From assembly GCF_040939455.1 (NCBI RefSeq), contig NC_134126.1:248001-312000 (forward strand): a stretch of 64,000 nt of DNA, read 5' to 3'. The translations under genes and the position numbers were made by a program. Each line of letters opens with the position of its first letter. Position 1 is the first letter of the stretch. The stretch comes from Microcebus murinus. Lineage: Eukaryota; Chordata; Mammalia; Primates; Cheirogaleidae. This document shows, piece by piece, positions 10,565-24,900 of this stretch. The notes under the pieces are model-generated. The model saw nothing but the letters and a program-made list of their open reading frames with translations, was not told the origin of the DNA and ran no database searches.

Positions 10565-12578
10565 CCGTGGGCGAGTGGACACAGCCAGATCCGCACTGCG
10601 CCCTGCCTGACGGTCTGCCGTGGGTGAGTGGACACAGCCAGATCCGCACTGCGCCTCTCCTGCCCATCTCACGTGGGTGAGTGGACACAGCCAGATCCGC
10701 ACTGCGCCCTACATGCCCGTCTCCCGTGGGTGAGTGGACACAGCCAGATCCGCACTGCACCCTGCCTGACCGTCCTTCGTGGGTGAGTGGACACCGCCAG
10801 ATCCGCACTGCGCCCTGCCTGCCCGTCTGCCGTGGGCGAGCGGACCCAGCCAGATCCGCACTGCGCCCTGCCTGCCCGTCTCCAGTGGGCGAGTGGACAC
10901 AGCCAGATCCGGACTGCGCCCTGCCTGCCCGTCTGCCGTGGGCGAGTGGACACAGCCAGATCCGAAATGCGCCCTGCCTGACCGTCTGCCGTGGGTGAGT
11001 GGACACAGCCAGATCCGCACTGCGCCCTGCCTGACCGCCTGCCGTGGGTGAGTGGACACAGCCAGATCCGCACTGCGCCCTGCATGCCCGTCACCCGTGG
11101 GCGAGTGGACACAGCCAGATCCGCACTGCGCCCTGCCTGCCCGTCTGCCGTGGGTGAGTGGATACAGCCAGATTCGCACTGCGCCCTGCCTGACCGTCTG
11201 CCGTGGGTGAGTGGACACAGCCAGATCCGCAATGCGCCCTGCCTGACCGTCTGCCGTGGGTGAGGGGACACAGCCAGATCCGCACTGCGCCCTGCCAGGC
11301 CATCTCCCGTGGGCGAGTGGACACAGCCAGATCCGCACTGCGCCCTGCCTGCCCGTCTCCCGTCGGTGAGTGGACACAGCCAGATCCGTACTGCGCCCTG
11401 CCTGACCGCCTGTCGTGGGTGAGTGGACACAGCCAGATCCGCACTGCGCCCTGCCTGACCGTCTGCCGTGGGTGAGTGGACACAGCCAGATCCGCACTGC
11501 GCCCTGCCTGCCCGTCTGCCGTGGGTGAGTGGATACAGCCAGATTCGCACTGCGCCCTGCCTGACCGTCTCCCGTGGGTGAGTGGACACAGCCAGATCCG
11601 CACTGCGCCTTGCCTGCCCATCTCACGTGGGTGAGTGGACACAGCCAGATCCGCACTGCGCCCTACCTGCCCGTCTCCCGTGGGTGAGTGGACACAGCCA
11701 GATCCGCACTGCACCCTGCCTGACCGTCCTTCGTGGGTGAGTGGACACCGCCAGATCCGCACTGCGCCCTGCCTGCACGTCTCCCGTGGGTGAGTGGACA
11801 CAGCCAGATCCTCACTGCGCCCTGCCTGCCCGTCTCCCGTCGGTGAGTGGACACAGCCAGATCCGCACTTCGCACTGCCTGCCCCTCTCCCGTGGGTGAG
11901 TGGACACAGCCAGATCCGCACTACGCCCTGCCTGCCCGTCTGTCGTGGGCGAGTGGACACAGCCTGATCCGCACTGCGCACTGCCTGACTCTCTGCCGAG
12001 GGTGAGTGTACACAGCCAGATCCGCACTGCTCTCTGCCTGACCGCCTGCCGTTGGTGAGTGGACACAGCCAGATCCGCACTGCGATCTGCCTGACCGTCT
12101 GCCGTGGGTGAGTGGACACAGCCAGATCCGCACCTCGCCCTGCCTGCCCGTCTGCCGTGGGCGAGTGGACACAGCCAGATCCGCACTGCGCCCTGCCTGA
12201 CCGTCTGCCGTGGGTGAGTGGACACAGCCAAATCCGCACTGCGCCCTGCCTGACCGCCTGCCGTGGGTGAGTGGACACAGCCAGATCCGCACTGCGCCCT
12301 GCCTGCCGGTCTCCCGTGGGCGAGTGGACACAGCCAGATCAGCACTGCGCCCTGCCTGACCGTCTGCCGTCAGTGAGTGGACACAGCCAGATCCACACTG
12401 CGCCCTGCCTGCCCGTCTCCAGTTGGCGAGTGGACACAGCCAGATCCGGACTGCGCCCTGCCTGCCCGTCTGCCGTGGGCGAGTGGACACAGCCAGATCC
12501 GCACTGCGCCCTGCCTGACCGTCTGCCGTGGGTGAGTGGACACAGCCAGATCCGCACTGCGCCCTGCCTGCCCGTCTG
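10565..12578. repeat. 2,014-bp (38-unit) tandem duplication, copy 1
   Basis: The period to the next copy is exactly 38 units. Marker units include GCGAGCGGACCCAGCC near 10,837, CGAAATGCGCC near 10,962, CGCAATGCGCC near 11,229, CCAGGCCATCTCC near 11,296 and a GTGGATACAG start near 11,158. Differences from copy 2 are scattered, for example GTGGACACAG against GTGGTCACAG near 10,736 and 12,750. Confidence 0.87.
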
Positions 12579-14058
12579 CCGTGGGCGAGTGGACACAGCC
12601 AGATCCGCACTGCGCCCTGCCTGACGGTCTGCCGTGGGTGAGTGGACACAGCCAGATCCGCACTGCGCCTTGCCTGCCCATCTCACGTGGGTGAGTGGAC
12701 ACAGCCAGATCCGCACTGCGCCCTACATGCCCGTCTCCCGTGGGTGAGTGGTCACAGCCAGATCCGCACTGCACCCTGCCTGACCGTCCTTCGTGGGTGA
12801 GTGGACACCGCCAGATCCGCACTGCGCCCTGCCTGCCCGTCTGCCGTGGGCGAGCGGACCCAGCCAGATCCGCACTGCGCCCTGCCTGCCCGTCTCCAGT
12901 GGGCGAGTGGACACAGCCAGATCCGGACTGCGCCCTGCCTGCCCGTCGGCCGTGGGCGAGTGGACACAGCCAGATCCGAAATGCGCCCTGCCTGACCGTC
13001 TGCCGTGGGTGAGTGGACACAGGCAGATCCGCACTGCGCCCTGCCTGACCGCCTGCCGTGGGTGAGTGGACACAGCCAGATCCGCACTGCGCCCTGCATG
13101 CTCGTCACCCGTGGGCGAGTGGACACAGCCAGATCCGCACTGCGCCCTGCCTGCCCGTCTGCCGTGGGTGAGTGGATACAGCCAGATTCGCACTGCGCCC
13201 TGCCTGACCGTCTGCCGTGGGTGAGTGGACACAGCCAGATCCGCAATGCGCCCTGCCTGACCGTCTGCCGTGGGTGAGTGGACACAGCCAGATCCGCTCT
13301 GCGCCCTGCCAGGCCATCTCCCGTGGGCGAGTGGACACAGCCAGATCCGCACTGCGGCCTGCCTGCCCGTCTCCCGTCGGTGAGTGGACACAGCCAGATC
13401 CGTACTGCGCCCTGCCTGACCGCCTGTCGTGGGTGAGTGGACACAGCCAGATCCGCACTGCGCCCTGCCTGACCGTCTGCCGTGGGTGAGTGGACACAGC
13501 CAGATCCGCACTGCGCCCTGCCTGCCCGTCTGCCGTGGGTGAGTGGATACAGCCAGATTCGCACTGCGCCCTGCCTGACCGTCTCCCGTGGGTGAGTGGA
13601 CACAGCCAGATCCGCACTGCGCCTTGCCTGCCCATCTCACGTGGGTGAGTGGACACAGCCAGATCCGCACTGCGCCCTACCTGCCCGTCTCCCGTGGGTG
13701 AGTGGACACGGCCAGATCCGCACTGCACCCTGCCTGACCGTCGTTCGTGGGTGAGTGGACACCGCCAGATCCGCACTGCGCCCTGCCTGCCCGTCTCCCG
13801 TGGGTGAGTGGACACAGCCAGATCCTCACTGCGCCCTGCCTGCCCGTCTCCCGTCGGTGAGTGGACACAGCCAGATCCGCACTGCGCACTGCCTGCCCCT
13901 CTCCCGTGGGTGAGTGGACACAGCCAGATCCGCACTACGCCCTGCCTGCCCGTCTGTCGTGGGCGAGTGGACACAGCCTGATCCGCACTGCGCACTGCCT
14001 GACTCTCTGCCGAGGGTGAGTGTACACAGCCAGATCCGCACTGCTCTCTGCCTGACCG
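12579..14058. repeat. 2,014-bp (38-unit) tandem duplication, copy 2 (partial)
   Basis: This is colinear with 10,565-12,044 over about 1,480 bp. It then diverges at about 14,058, where GACCGTCTGCCGTGGG replaces GACCGCCTGCCGTTGG. The copy is therefore incomplete, with the last quarter lost or replaced by a different block. Confidence 0.85.
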
Positions 14059-17000
14059 TCTGCCGTGGGTGAGTGGACACAGCCAGATCCACACTGCGCC
14101 CTGCCTGCCCGTCTGCCGTGGGCGAGCGGACACAGCCAGATCCGAACTGCGCACTGCCTGACCATCTGCCGTGGGTGAGTGGACACAGCCAGATCCGCAC
14201 TGCGCCCTGCCTGACCGCCTGTCGTGGGTGAGTGGACACAGCCAGATCCGCACTGCGACCTGCCTGCCCGTCTGCCGTGGGTGAGTGGACACAGCCAGAT
14301 CCACAGTGCGCCCTGCCTGCCCGTCTGCCGTGGGTGAGTGGACACAGCCAGATCCGCACTGCGCCCTGCCTGCCTGTCTCCCGTCAGTGAGTGGACACAG
14401 CCAGATCCACACTGCGCCCTGCCTGCCCATCTGCCGTGGGTGAGTGGACACAGCCAGATCCGCACTGCGCCCTGCCTGACCGTCTCCCGTAAGTGAGTGG
14501 ACACAGCCAGATCCGCACTGCGCCCTGCCTGCCCGTCTCACGTGGTTGAGTGGACACAGCCAGATCCGCACTGCGCCCTGCCTGCCCGTCTCCCGTGGGT
14601 GAGTGGACACAGCCAGATCCGCACTGCACCCTGCCTGACCGTCCTTCGTGGGTGAGTGGACACCGCCAGATCCGCACTGTGCCCTTCCTTCCCGTCTGCC
14701 GTGGGCGAGTGGACACAGCCAGATCCGCACTGCGCCCTCCCTGACTGTCTGCCGTCGGTGAGTGGACACAGCCAGATCCGCACTGCGCCCTGCCTGCCCG
14801 TCTCCCGTGGGTGAGTGGACACAGCCAGATCCGCACTGCGCGCTGCCTGCCCGTCTCCCGTGGGCGAGTGGAAACAGCCAGATCTGCACTGCGCGCTGCC
14901 TGCCCGTCTGTCGTGGGCGAGTGGACACAGCCATATCCGCACTGCGCCCTGCCTGCCCGTCTGCCGTGGGTGAGTGGACACAGCCAGATCCACACTGCGC
15001 CCTGCCTGCCCGTCTGCCGTGGTTGAGTGGACACAGCCAGATCCGCACTGCGCCCTGCCTGACCCTCTCCCGTGGGTGAGTGGACACAGCCAGATCCACA
15101 CTGCACCCTGCCTGCCCGTCTCCCGTTGGTGAGTGGACACAGCCAGATCCGCACTGCGCCCTGCCTGCCCGTCTCCCGTGGGCGAGCGGACACAGCCAGA
15201 TCCGCACTGCGCCCTGCCTGACCGTCTCCCGTAGGTGAGTGGACACCGCCAGATCCGCACTGTGCCCTGCCTGCCCGTCTGCCGTGGGCGAGTGGACACA
15301 GCCAGATCCGCACTGCGCCCTGCCTGACTGTCTGCCGTCGGTGAGTGGACACAGCCAGATCCGCACTGCGCCCTGCCTGCCCGTCTGCCGTGGACGAGTG
15401 GACACAGCCAAATCCGCATTGCGCACTGCCTGACCGTCTGCCGTGGGTGAGTGGACACAGCCAGATCCGCACTGCGCCCTGCCTGACCGCCTGCCGTGGG
15501 TGAGTGGACACAGCCAGATCCGCAGTGCGCCCTGCCTGACCGTCAGCCGTGGGTGAGTGGACACAGCCAGATCCACACTGCGCCCTGCCTGCCCGTCTGC
15601 CGTGGGCGAGTGGACACAGCCAGATCCGCACTGCGCCCTGCCTGCCCGTTTCCCGTGGGTGAGTGGACACAGCCAGATCCGCACTGCGCCCTGCCTGACC
15701 GTCTGCCGTGGGTGAGTGGACACAGCCAGATCCGCACTGCGCCCTGCCTGCCCGTCTCCCGTGGGTGAGTGGATACAGCCAGATCCGCACTGCGCCCTGC
15801 CTTACCGCCTGCCGTGGGTGAGTGGACACAGCCAGATCCGCACTGCGCCCTGCCTGCCCGTCTCCCGGGGGCGAGTGGACACAGCCAGATCCGCACTGCG
15901 CCCTGCCTGCCCTTCTGCCGTGGGTGAGTGGACACAGCCAGATCCGCACTGCGCCCTGCCTGACCGTCTGCCGTGGGTGAGTGGACACAGTCAGATCCGC
16001 ACTGCGCCCTGCCTGACCGTCTGCCGTGGTTGAGTGGACACAGCCAGATCCACACTGCGCCCTGCCTGCCCGTCTGCCGTGGGTGAGTGGACACAGCCAG
16101 ATCCGCAATGCACCCTGCCTGACCGTCTCCCGTGGGTGAGTGGACACAGCCAGATCCGCACTGCGCCCTGCCTGCCCGTCTCCCGTGGGTGAGTGGACAC
16201 AGCCAGATCCGCACTGCACCGTGCCTGCCCGTCTCCCGTCAGTGAGTGGACACAGCCAGATCCGCACTGCGCCCTGCCTGCCCGTCTCCCGTGGGTGAGT
16301 GGACACAGCCAGATCCGCACTGCGCGCTGCCTGCCCGTCTCCCGTGGGCGAGTGGAAACAGCCAGATCCGCACTGCGCGCTGCCTGCCCGTCTGTCGTGG
16401 GCGAGTGGACACAGCCATATCCGCACTGCGCCCTGCCTGCCCGTCTGCCGTGGGTGAGTGGACACAGCCAGATCCACACTGCGCCCTGCCTGCCCGTCTG
16501 CCGTGGGTGAGTGGACACAGCCAGATCCGCACTGCGCCATGCCTGACCCTCTCCCGTGGGTGAGTGGACACAGCCAGATCCACACTGCACCCTGCCTGCC
16601 CGTCTCCCGTGGGTGAGCGGACACAGTCAGATCCGCACTGCGCCCTGCCTGCCCGTCTCCCGTGGGCGACCGGACACAGCCAGATCCGCACTGCACCCTG
16701 CCTGCCCGTCTCCCGTGGGTGAGCGGACACAGTCAGATCCGCACTGCGCCCTGCCTGCCCGTCTCCCGTGGGCGACCGGACACAGTCAGATCCGCACTGC
16801 GCCCTGCCTGACCGCCTGCCGTGGGTGAGTGGACACAGCCAGATCCGCACTGCGCCCTGCCTGCCCGTCTGCCGTGGGCGAGTGGACACAGCCAGATCCG
16901 CACTGCGCCCTGCCTGACCGTCTGCCGTGGGTGAGTGGACACAGCCAGATCCACACTGCGCCCTGCCTGCCCGTCTGCCGTGGGCGAGTGGACACAGCCA

Positions 17001-18920
17001 GATCCGCACTGCGCCCTGCCTGACCGTCTGCCGTGGGTGAGTGGACACAGCCAGATCCGCACTGCGCCCTGCCTAACCGCCTACCGTGGGTGAGTGGACA
17101 CAGCCAGATCGGCACTGCGCCCTGCCTGCCCGTCTCCCCTGGGCGAGTGGACACAGCCATATCAGCACTGCACACTGCCTGCCCGTCTGCCGTGGGTGAG
17201 TGGACACAGTCAGATCCGCACTGCGCCCTGCCTGACCGTCTGCCGTGGGTGAGTGGACACAGCCAGATCCACACTGCGCCCTGCCTGCCCGTCTGCCGTG
17301 GGTGAGTGGACACAGCCAGATCCGCAATGCGCCCTGCCTGACCGTCTCCCGTGGGTGAGTGGACACAGCCAGATCCGCACTGCGCCCTGCCTGCCCGTCT
17401 CCCGTGGGTGAGTGGACACAGCCAGATCCGCACTGCGCCCTACCTGTCCGTCTCCCGTGGGTGAGTGGACACAGCCAGATCCGCACTGCACACTGCCTGA
17501 CCGTCCTTCGTGAGTGAGTGGACACCGCCAGATCCGCACTGCGCCCTGCCTGCCCGTCTCCCGTGGGTGAGTGGACACAGCCAGATCCGCACTGCGCCAT
17601 GCCTGCCCGTCTCCCGTCAGTGAGTGGACACAGCCAGATCCGCACTGCGCCCTGCCTGCCCGTCTCCCGTGGGTGAGTGGACACAGCCAGATCCGCACTG
17701 CGCGCTGCCTGCCCGCCTCCCGTGGGTGAGTGGACACAGCCAGATCCGCAGAGCGCCCTGCCTGCCCGTCACCCGTGGGCGAGTGGACACAGCCAGATCC
17801 GCACTGCACCCTGCCTGACCACCTGCCGTGGGTGAGTGGACACAGCCAGATCCGCACTGCGCCCTGCCTGCCCGTCTCCTGTGGGCGAGTGGACACAGCC
17901 AGATCCGCACAGCGCCCTGCCTGTCCTTCTGCTGTGGGTGAGTGGACACAGCCAGATCCGCACTGCGCCCTGCCTGACCGTCTGCCGTGGGTGAGTGGAC
18001 ACAGACAGATCCGCACTGCGCCCTGCCTGCCCGTCTCCCGTTGGTGAGTGGACACAGCCAGATCCGCACTGCGCCCTGCCTGCCCGTCTCCCGTGGGCGA
18101 GCCGACACAGCCAGATCCGCACTGCGCACTGCCTGACCGTCTGCCGTGGGTGAGTGGACACAGTCAGATCCGCACTGCGCCCTGCCTGACCGTCTGTCGT
18201 GGGTGAGTGGACACGGCCAGATCCGCACTGCGCCCGGCCTGACCGTCTGCCGTGGGTGAGTGGACACAGCCAGATCCACACTGCGCCCTGCCTGCCCGTC
18301 TGCCGTGGGTGAGTGGACACAGCCAGATCCGCACTGCGCCCTGCCTGACCGTCTCCCGTGGGTGAGTGGACACAGCCAGATCCGCACTGCGACCTGCCTG
18401 CCCGTCTCACGTGGGTGTGTGGACACAGCCAGATCCGCACTGCGCCCTGCCTGCCCGTCTCCCGTGGGTGAGTGGACACAGCCAGATCCGCACTGCACCC
18501 TGCCTGACCGTCCTTCGTGGGTGAGTGGACACCGCCAGATCCGCACTGTGCCCTTCCTTCCCGTCTGCCGTGGGCGAGTGGAAACAGTCAGATCCGCACT
18601 GCGCCCTGCCTGACTGTCTGCCATCGGTGAGTGGACACAGCCAGATCCTCACTGCGCCATGCCTGCCCGTCTCCCGTGGGTGAGTGGACACAGCCAGATC
18701 CGCACTGCGCGCTGCCTGCCCGTCTCCCGTGGGCGAGTGGACACAGCCAGATCCGCACTGCGCGCTGCCTGCCCGTCTGTCGTGGGCGGTGGACACAGCC
18801 ATATCCGCACTGCGCCCTGCCTGCCCGTCTGCCGTGGGTGAGTGGACACAGACAGACCCACACTGCGCCCTGCCTGCCCGTCTGCCGTGGGCGAGCGGAC
18901 ACAGCCAGATCCGCACTGCG
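14059..18920. repeat. Less ordered part of the array with blocks shared with 20.7-22.2 kb
   Basis: I see no simple tandem higher-order period here. Three blocks recur downstream in the same orientation but in the opposite order: 15,496-16,033 matches 21,642-22,179 (6,146 bp), 16,193-16,563 matches 21,067-21,437 (4,874 bp), and 17,033-17,305 matches 20,688-20,960 (3,655 bp). Markers are GACCGTCAGCCGTGGG near 15,539, GCACCGTGCC near 16,217 and CATATCAGCACTGCACAC near 17,157. Units here often carry GCGCGCTGCC or TGTCGTGGGCG variants. Confidence 0.75.
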
Positions 18921-21900
18921 CACTGCCTGACCGTCTGCCGCGGGTGAGTGGACACAGCCAGATCCGCACTGCGCCCTGCCTGACCGCCTGTCGTGGGTGA
19001 GTGGACACAGCCAGATCCGCACTGCGCCCTGCCTGACCGTCTGCCGTGGGTGAGTGGACACAGCCAGATCCGCACTGCGCCCTTCCTGACCGCCTGCCGT
19101 GGGTGAGTGGACACAGCCAGATCCACACTGTGCCCTGCCTGCCCGTCTGCCGTGGGTGAGTGGACACAGCCAGATCCGCACTGCGCCCTTCCTGACCGTC
19201 TCCCGTGGGTGAGTGGACACAGCCAGATCCGCACTGCGCCCTGCCTGCCCGTCTCCCGTGGGTGAGTGGACACAGCCATATTCGCACTGCACCTTGCCTG
19301 CCTGTCTCGCGTCAGTGAGTGGACACAGCCAGATCCGTACTGCGCCCTGCCTGCCCGTCTCCCGTGGGTGAGTGGACACAGCCAGATCCGCACTGCGCCC
19401 TGCCTGCCCGTCTCCCGTCAGTGAGTGGACACAGCCAGATCCGCACTGCGCCCTGCCTTCCCGTCTCCCGTGGGTGAGTGGACACAGCCATATCCGCACT
19501 GCGCGCTGCCTGCCCGTCTCCCGTGGGCGAGTGGACACAGCCAGATCCGCACTGCGCCCTGCCTGACCGTCTGTCGTGGGCGAGTGGACACAGCCAGATC
19601 CGCACTGCGCACTGCCTGACTGTCTGCCGTGGGTGAGTGGACACAGCCAGATCCGCACTGCGCCCTGCCTGACCACCTGCCGTGGGTGAGTGGACACAGC
19701 CAGATCCGCACTACGCCCTGCCTGTCGGTCTGCTGTGGGTGAGTGGACACAGCCATATCCACACTGCGCCCTGCCTGCCCCTCTGCCGGGGGCGAGTGGA
19801 CACAGCCAGATCCGCACTGCGCCCTGCCTGACCGTCTGCCGTGGGTGAGTGGACACAGCCAGATCCGCACTGTGCCCTGCCTGCCCGTCTCCCGGGGGCG
19901 AGTGGACACAACCAGATCCGCACTGCGCCCTGCCTGACCGTCTCTAGTGGGCGAGTGGACACAGTCAGATCCGGACTGCGCCCTGCATGCCCGTCTACCG
20001 TGGGCGAGTGGACACAGCCAGATCCGCACTGCGCCCTGCCTGACCGTCTGCCGTGGGTGAGTGGACACAGCCAGATCCGCACTGCGCCCTGCCTGACCGC
20101 CTGCCGTGGGTGAGTGGACACAGCCAGATCCGCACTGCGCCCTGCCTGCTCGTCACCCGTGGGCGAGTGGACACAGCCAGATCCGCACTGCGCCCTGCCT
20201 GTCGTCTCCCGTGGGTGAGTGGACACAGCCAGATCCGCACTGCGCCCTGCCTGACCGTCTGCAGTGGGTGAGTGGACACAGCCAGATCCGCACTGCGCCC
20301 TGCCTTCCCGTCTCCCGTGGGTGAGTGGACACAGCCAGATCCGCACTGCGCCTTGCCTGCCCGTCTCCCGTCAGTGAGTGGACACAGCCAGATCCGCACT
20401 GCGCCCTGCCTGCCCGTCTCCCGTTGGTGAGTGGACACAGCCAGATCCGCACTGCGCCCTGCCTGCCGATCTCCCGTGGGTGAGTGGACACAGCCAGATC
20501 CGCACTGCGCCCTGCCTGCCCGTCTGCCGTGGGCGAGTGGACACAGCCAGATCCGCACTGCGCCCTGCCTGACCGTCTGCCGTGGGTGAGTGGACACAGC
20601 CAGAACCACACTGCGCCCTGCCTGCCCGTCTGCCGTGGGCGAGTGGACACAGCCAGATCCGCACTGCGCCCTGCCTGACCGTCTGCCGTGGGTGAGTGGA
20701 CACAGCCAGATCCGCACTGCGCCCTGCCTAACCGCCTACCGTGGGTGAGTGGACACAGCCAGATCGGCACTGCGCCCTGCCTGCCCGTCTCCCCTGGGCG
20801 AGTGGACACAGCCATATCAGCACTGCACACTGCCTGCCCGTCTGCCGTGGGTGAGTGGACACAGTCAGATCCGCACTCCGCCCTGCCTGACCGTCTGCCG
20901 TGGGTGAGTGGACACAGCCAGATCCACACTGCGCCCTGCCTGCCCGTCTGCCGTGGGTGAGTGGACACAGCCAGATCCGCAATGCGCCCTGCCTGACCGT
21001 CTCCCGTGGGTGAGTGGACACAGCCAGATCCGCACTGCGCCCTGCCTGCCCGTCTCTCGTGGGTGAGTGGACACAGCCAGATCCGCACTGCACCGTGCCT
21101 GCCCGTCTCCCGTCAGTGAGTGGACACAGCCAGATCCGCACTGCGCCCCGCCTGCCGGTCTCCCGTGGGTGAGTGGACACAGCCAGATCCGCACTGCGCG
21201 CTGCCTGCCCGTCTCCCGTGGGCGAGTGGAAACAGCCAGATCCGCACTGCGCGCTGCCTGCCCGTCTGTCGTGGGCGAGTGGACACAGCCATATCCGCAC
21301 TGCGCCCTGCCTGCCCGTCTGCCGTGGGTGAGTGGACACAGCCAGATCCACACTGCGCCCTGCCTGCCCGTCTGCCGTGGGTGAGTGGACACAGCCAGAT
21401 CCGCACTGCGCCCTGCCTGACCCTCTCCCGTGGGTGAGTGGACACAGCCAGATCCACACTGCACCCTGCCTGCCCGTCTCCCGTGGGTGAGTGGACACAG
21501 TCAGATCCGCACTGCGCCCTGCCTGCCCGTCTGCCGTGGACGAGTGGACACAGCCAGATCCGCACTGCGCACTGCCTGACCTTCTGCCGTGGGTGAGTGG
21601 AGACACCCAGATCGGCACTGCGCCCTGCCTGACCGCCTGCCGTGGGTGAGTGGACACAGCCAGATCCGCAGTGCGCCCTGCCTGACCGTCAGCCGTGGGT
21701 GAGTGGACACAGCCAGATCCACACTGCGCCCTGCCTGCCCGTCTGCCGTGGGAGAGTGGACACAGCCAGATCCGCACTGCGCCCTGCCTGTCCGTCTCCC
21801 GTGGGTGAGTGGACACAGCCAGATCCGCACTGTGCCCTGCCTGACCGTCTGCCGTGGGTGAGTGGACACAGCCAGATCCGCACTGCGCCCTGCCTGCCCG

Positions 21901-24900
21901 TCTCCCGTGGGTGAGTGGATACAGCCAGATCCGCACTGCGCCCTGCCCTACCGCCTGACGTGGGTGAGTGGACACAGCCAGATCTGCACTGCGTCCTGCC
22001 TGCCCGTCTCCCGGGGGCGAGTGGACACAGCCAGATCCGCACTGCGCCCTGCCTGCCCTTCTGCCGTGGGTGAGTGGACACAGCCAGATCCGCACTGCGC
22101 CCTGCCTGACCATCTGCCGTGGGATTGTGGACACAGCCAGATCCACACTGCGCCCTGCCTGCCCGTCTGCCGTTGGTGAGTGGACACAGCCTGATCCGCA
22201 CTGCGCCCTGGCTGACCGTCTCCCGTGGGTGAGTGGACACAGCCAGATCCGCACAGCGCCCTGCCTGCCCGTCTCCCGTCGGTGAGTGGACACAGCCAGA
22301 TCCGCACTGCGCCTTGCTTGCCCGTCTCCCGTCAGTGAGTGGACACAGCCAGATCCGCACTGCGCCCTGCCTGCCCGTCTCCAGTGGGCGAGTGGACACA
22401 GCCAGATCCGCACTGCACCCTGCCTGCCCGTCTCCAGTGGGCGAGTGGACACAGCCAGATCCACACTTCGCCCTGCCTGCCCGTCTTCCGTGGGCGAGTG
22501 GACACAGCCAGATCCGCACTGCGCCCTGCCTGACCGTCTCCCGTGGGTGAGTGGACACAGCCAGATCCGCACTGCGCCCTGCCTGCCCGTCTGCCGTGGG
22601 TGAGTGGACACAGCCAGATCCGCACTGCGCCTTGCCTGACTGTCTCCCGTGGGTGAGTGGACACAGCCAGATCCGCACTGCGCCTTGCCGGCCCGTCTCA
22701 CGTGGGTGAGTGGACACAGCCAGATCCGCACTGCGCCCTACCTGCCCGTCTCCCGTGGGTGAGTGGACACAGCCAGATCCACACTGCGCCCTGCCTGCCC
22801 GTCTGCCGTGGGCGAGTGGACACAGCCAGATCCGCACTGCGCACTGCCTGACCGTCTGCCATGGGTGAGTGGACACAGCCAGATCCGCACTGCGCACTGC
22901 CTGACCGTCTGCCGTGGGTGAGTCGACACAGCCAGATCCGTACTGCGCCCTGCCTGACCGCCTGCCGTCGGTGAGTGGACACAGCCAGATCCGCACTGCG
23001 CCCTGCCTGCCCGTCTGCCGTGGGTGAGTGGACACAGCCAGATCCGCACTGCGCCCTGCCTGCCCGTCTCCCGTGGGTGAGTGGACACAGCCAGATCCGC
23101 ACTGCACGCTGCCTGCCCGTCTCCCATGGGCGAGTCGACACAGCCAGATCCGCACTGCGCCCTGCCTGCCCGTCTGTCGTGGGCGAGTGGACACAGCCAG
23201 ATCCGCACTGCGCCCTGCCTGCCCGTCTGCCGTGGGCGCGTGGACACAGCCAGATCCGCACTGCGCCCTGCCTGACCGTCTGCCGTGGGTGAGTGGACAC
23301 AGCCAAATCCGCACTGCGCCCTGCCTGACCGCCTGTCGTGTTTGAGTGGACACAGCCAGATCCGCACTGCGCCCTGCCTGACCGTCTGCCTTGGGTGAGT
23401 AGACACAGCCAGATCCACACTGCACCCTGCCTGCCCGTCTGCCGTGGGTGAGGGGACACAGCCAGATCCGCACTGCGCCCTGCCTGACCGTCTCCTGTGG
23501 GTGAGTGGACACAGCCAGATCCGCACTGCGCCTTGCCTGCCCGTCTCACGTGGGTGAGTGGACACAGCCAGATCCGCACTGCGCCCTACCTGCCCGTCTC
23601 CCATGGGTGAGTGGACACAGCCAGATCCGCACTGCACCCTGCCTGACCGTCCTTCGTGGGTGAGTGGACAGCGCCAGATCCGCACTGCGCCCTGCCTGCC
23701 CCTCTCCCGTGGGTGAGTGGACACAGCCAGATCCGCACTGAGCCCTGCCTGACCGTCTGCAGTGGGTGAGTGGACACAGCCAGATCCGCACTGCGCCCTG
23801 CCTGACCGTCTGCCATGGGTGAGTGGACACAGCCAGATCCGCACTGCGCCCTGCCTGCCCGTCTCCCGTGGGCGAGTGGACACAGCCAGATCCGCACTGC
23901 GCCCTGCCTACCCGTCTCAAGTGGGCGAGTGGACACAGCCAGATCCGCACTGCGCCCTGCCTGCCCGTCTGCCGTGGGCGCGTGGACACAGCCAGATCCG
24001 CACTGCGCCCTGCCTGACCGTCTGCCGTGGGTGAGTGGACACAGCCAGATCCGCACTGCGCCCTGCCTGACCGCCTGCCGTGGGTGAGTGGACACAGCCA
24101 GATCCGCACTGCGCCCTGCCTGCCCGTCACCCGTGGGCGAGTGGACACAGCCAGATCCGCACTGCGCCCTGTCTGACCGCCTGCCGTGGGTGAGTGGACA
24201 CAGCCAGATCCGCACTGCGCCCTGCCTGCCCGTCTCCCGTGGGCGAGTGGACACAGCCAGATCCGCACTGCGCCCTGCTTGACCGTCTGCCGTGGGTGAG
24301 TGGACACAGCCAGATCCACACTGCGCCTTGCCTGACCGTCTCACATGGGTGAGTGGAGACAGCCAGATCCGCACTGCGCCCTACCTGCCCGTCTCCCGTG
24401 GGTGAGTGGACACAGCCAGATCCGCACTGCACCCTGCCTGACCGTCCTTCGTGGGTGAGTGGACACCGCCAGATCTGCACTGCGCCCTGCCTACCCGTCT
24501 CCCGTGGGTGAGTGGACACAGCCAGATCCGCACTGCGCACTGCCTGACCGTCTGCCGTGGGTGAGTGGACACAGCCAAATCCGCACTGCGCCCTGCCTGA
24601 CCGCCTGTCGTGGGTGAGTGGACACAGCCAGATCCGCACTGCGCCCTGCCTGACCGTCTGCCTTGGGTGAGTAGACACAGCCAGATCCACACTGCACCCT
24701 GCCTGCCCGTCTGCCGTGGGTGAGGGGACACAGCTAGATCCGCACTGCGCCCTGCCTGACCGTCTCCCGTGGGTGAGTGGACACAGCCAGATCCGCACTG
24801 CGCCTTGCCTGCCCGTCTCACGTGGGTGAGTGGACACAGCCAGATCCGCACTGCGCCCTACCTGCCCGTTTCCCGTGGGTGAGTGGACACAGCCAGATCC

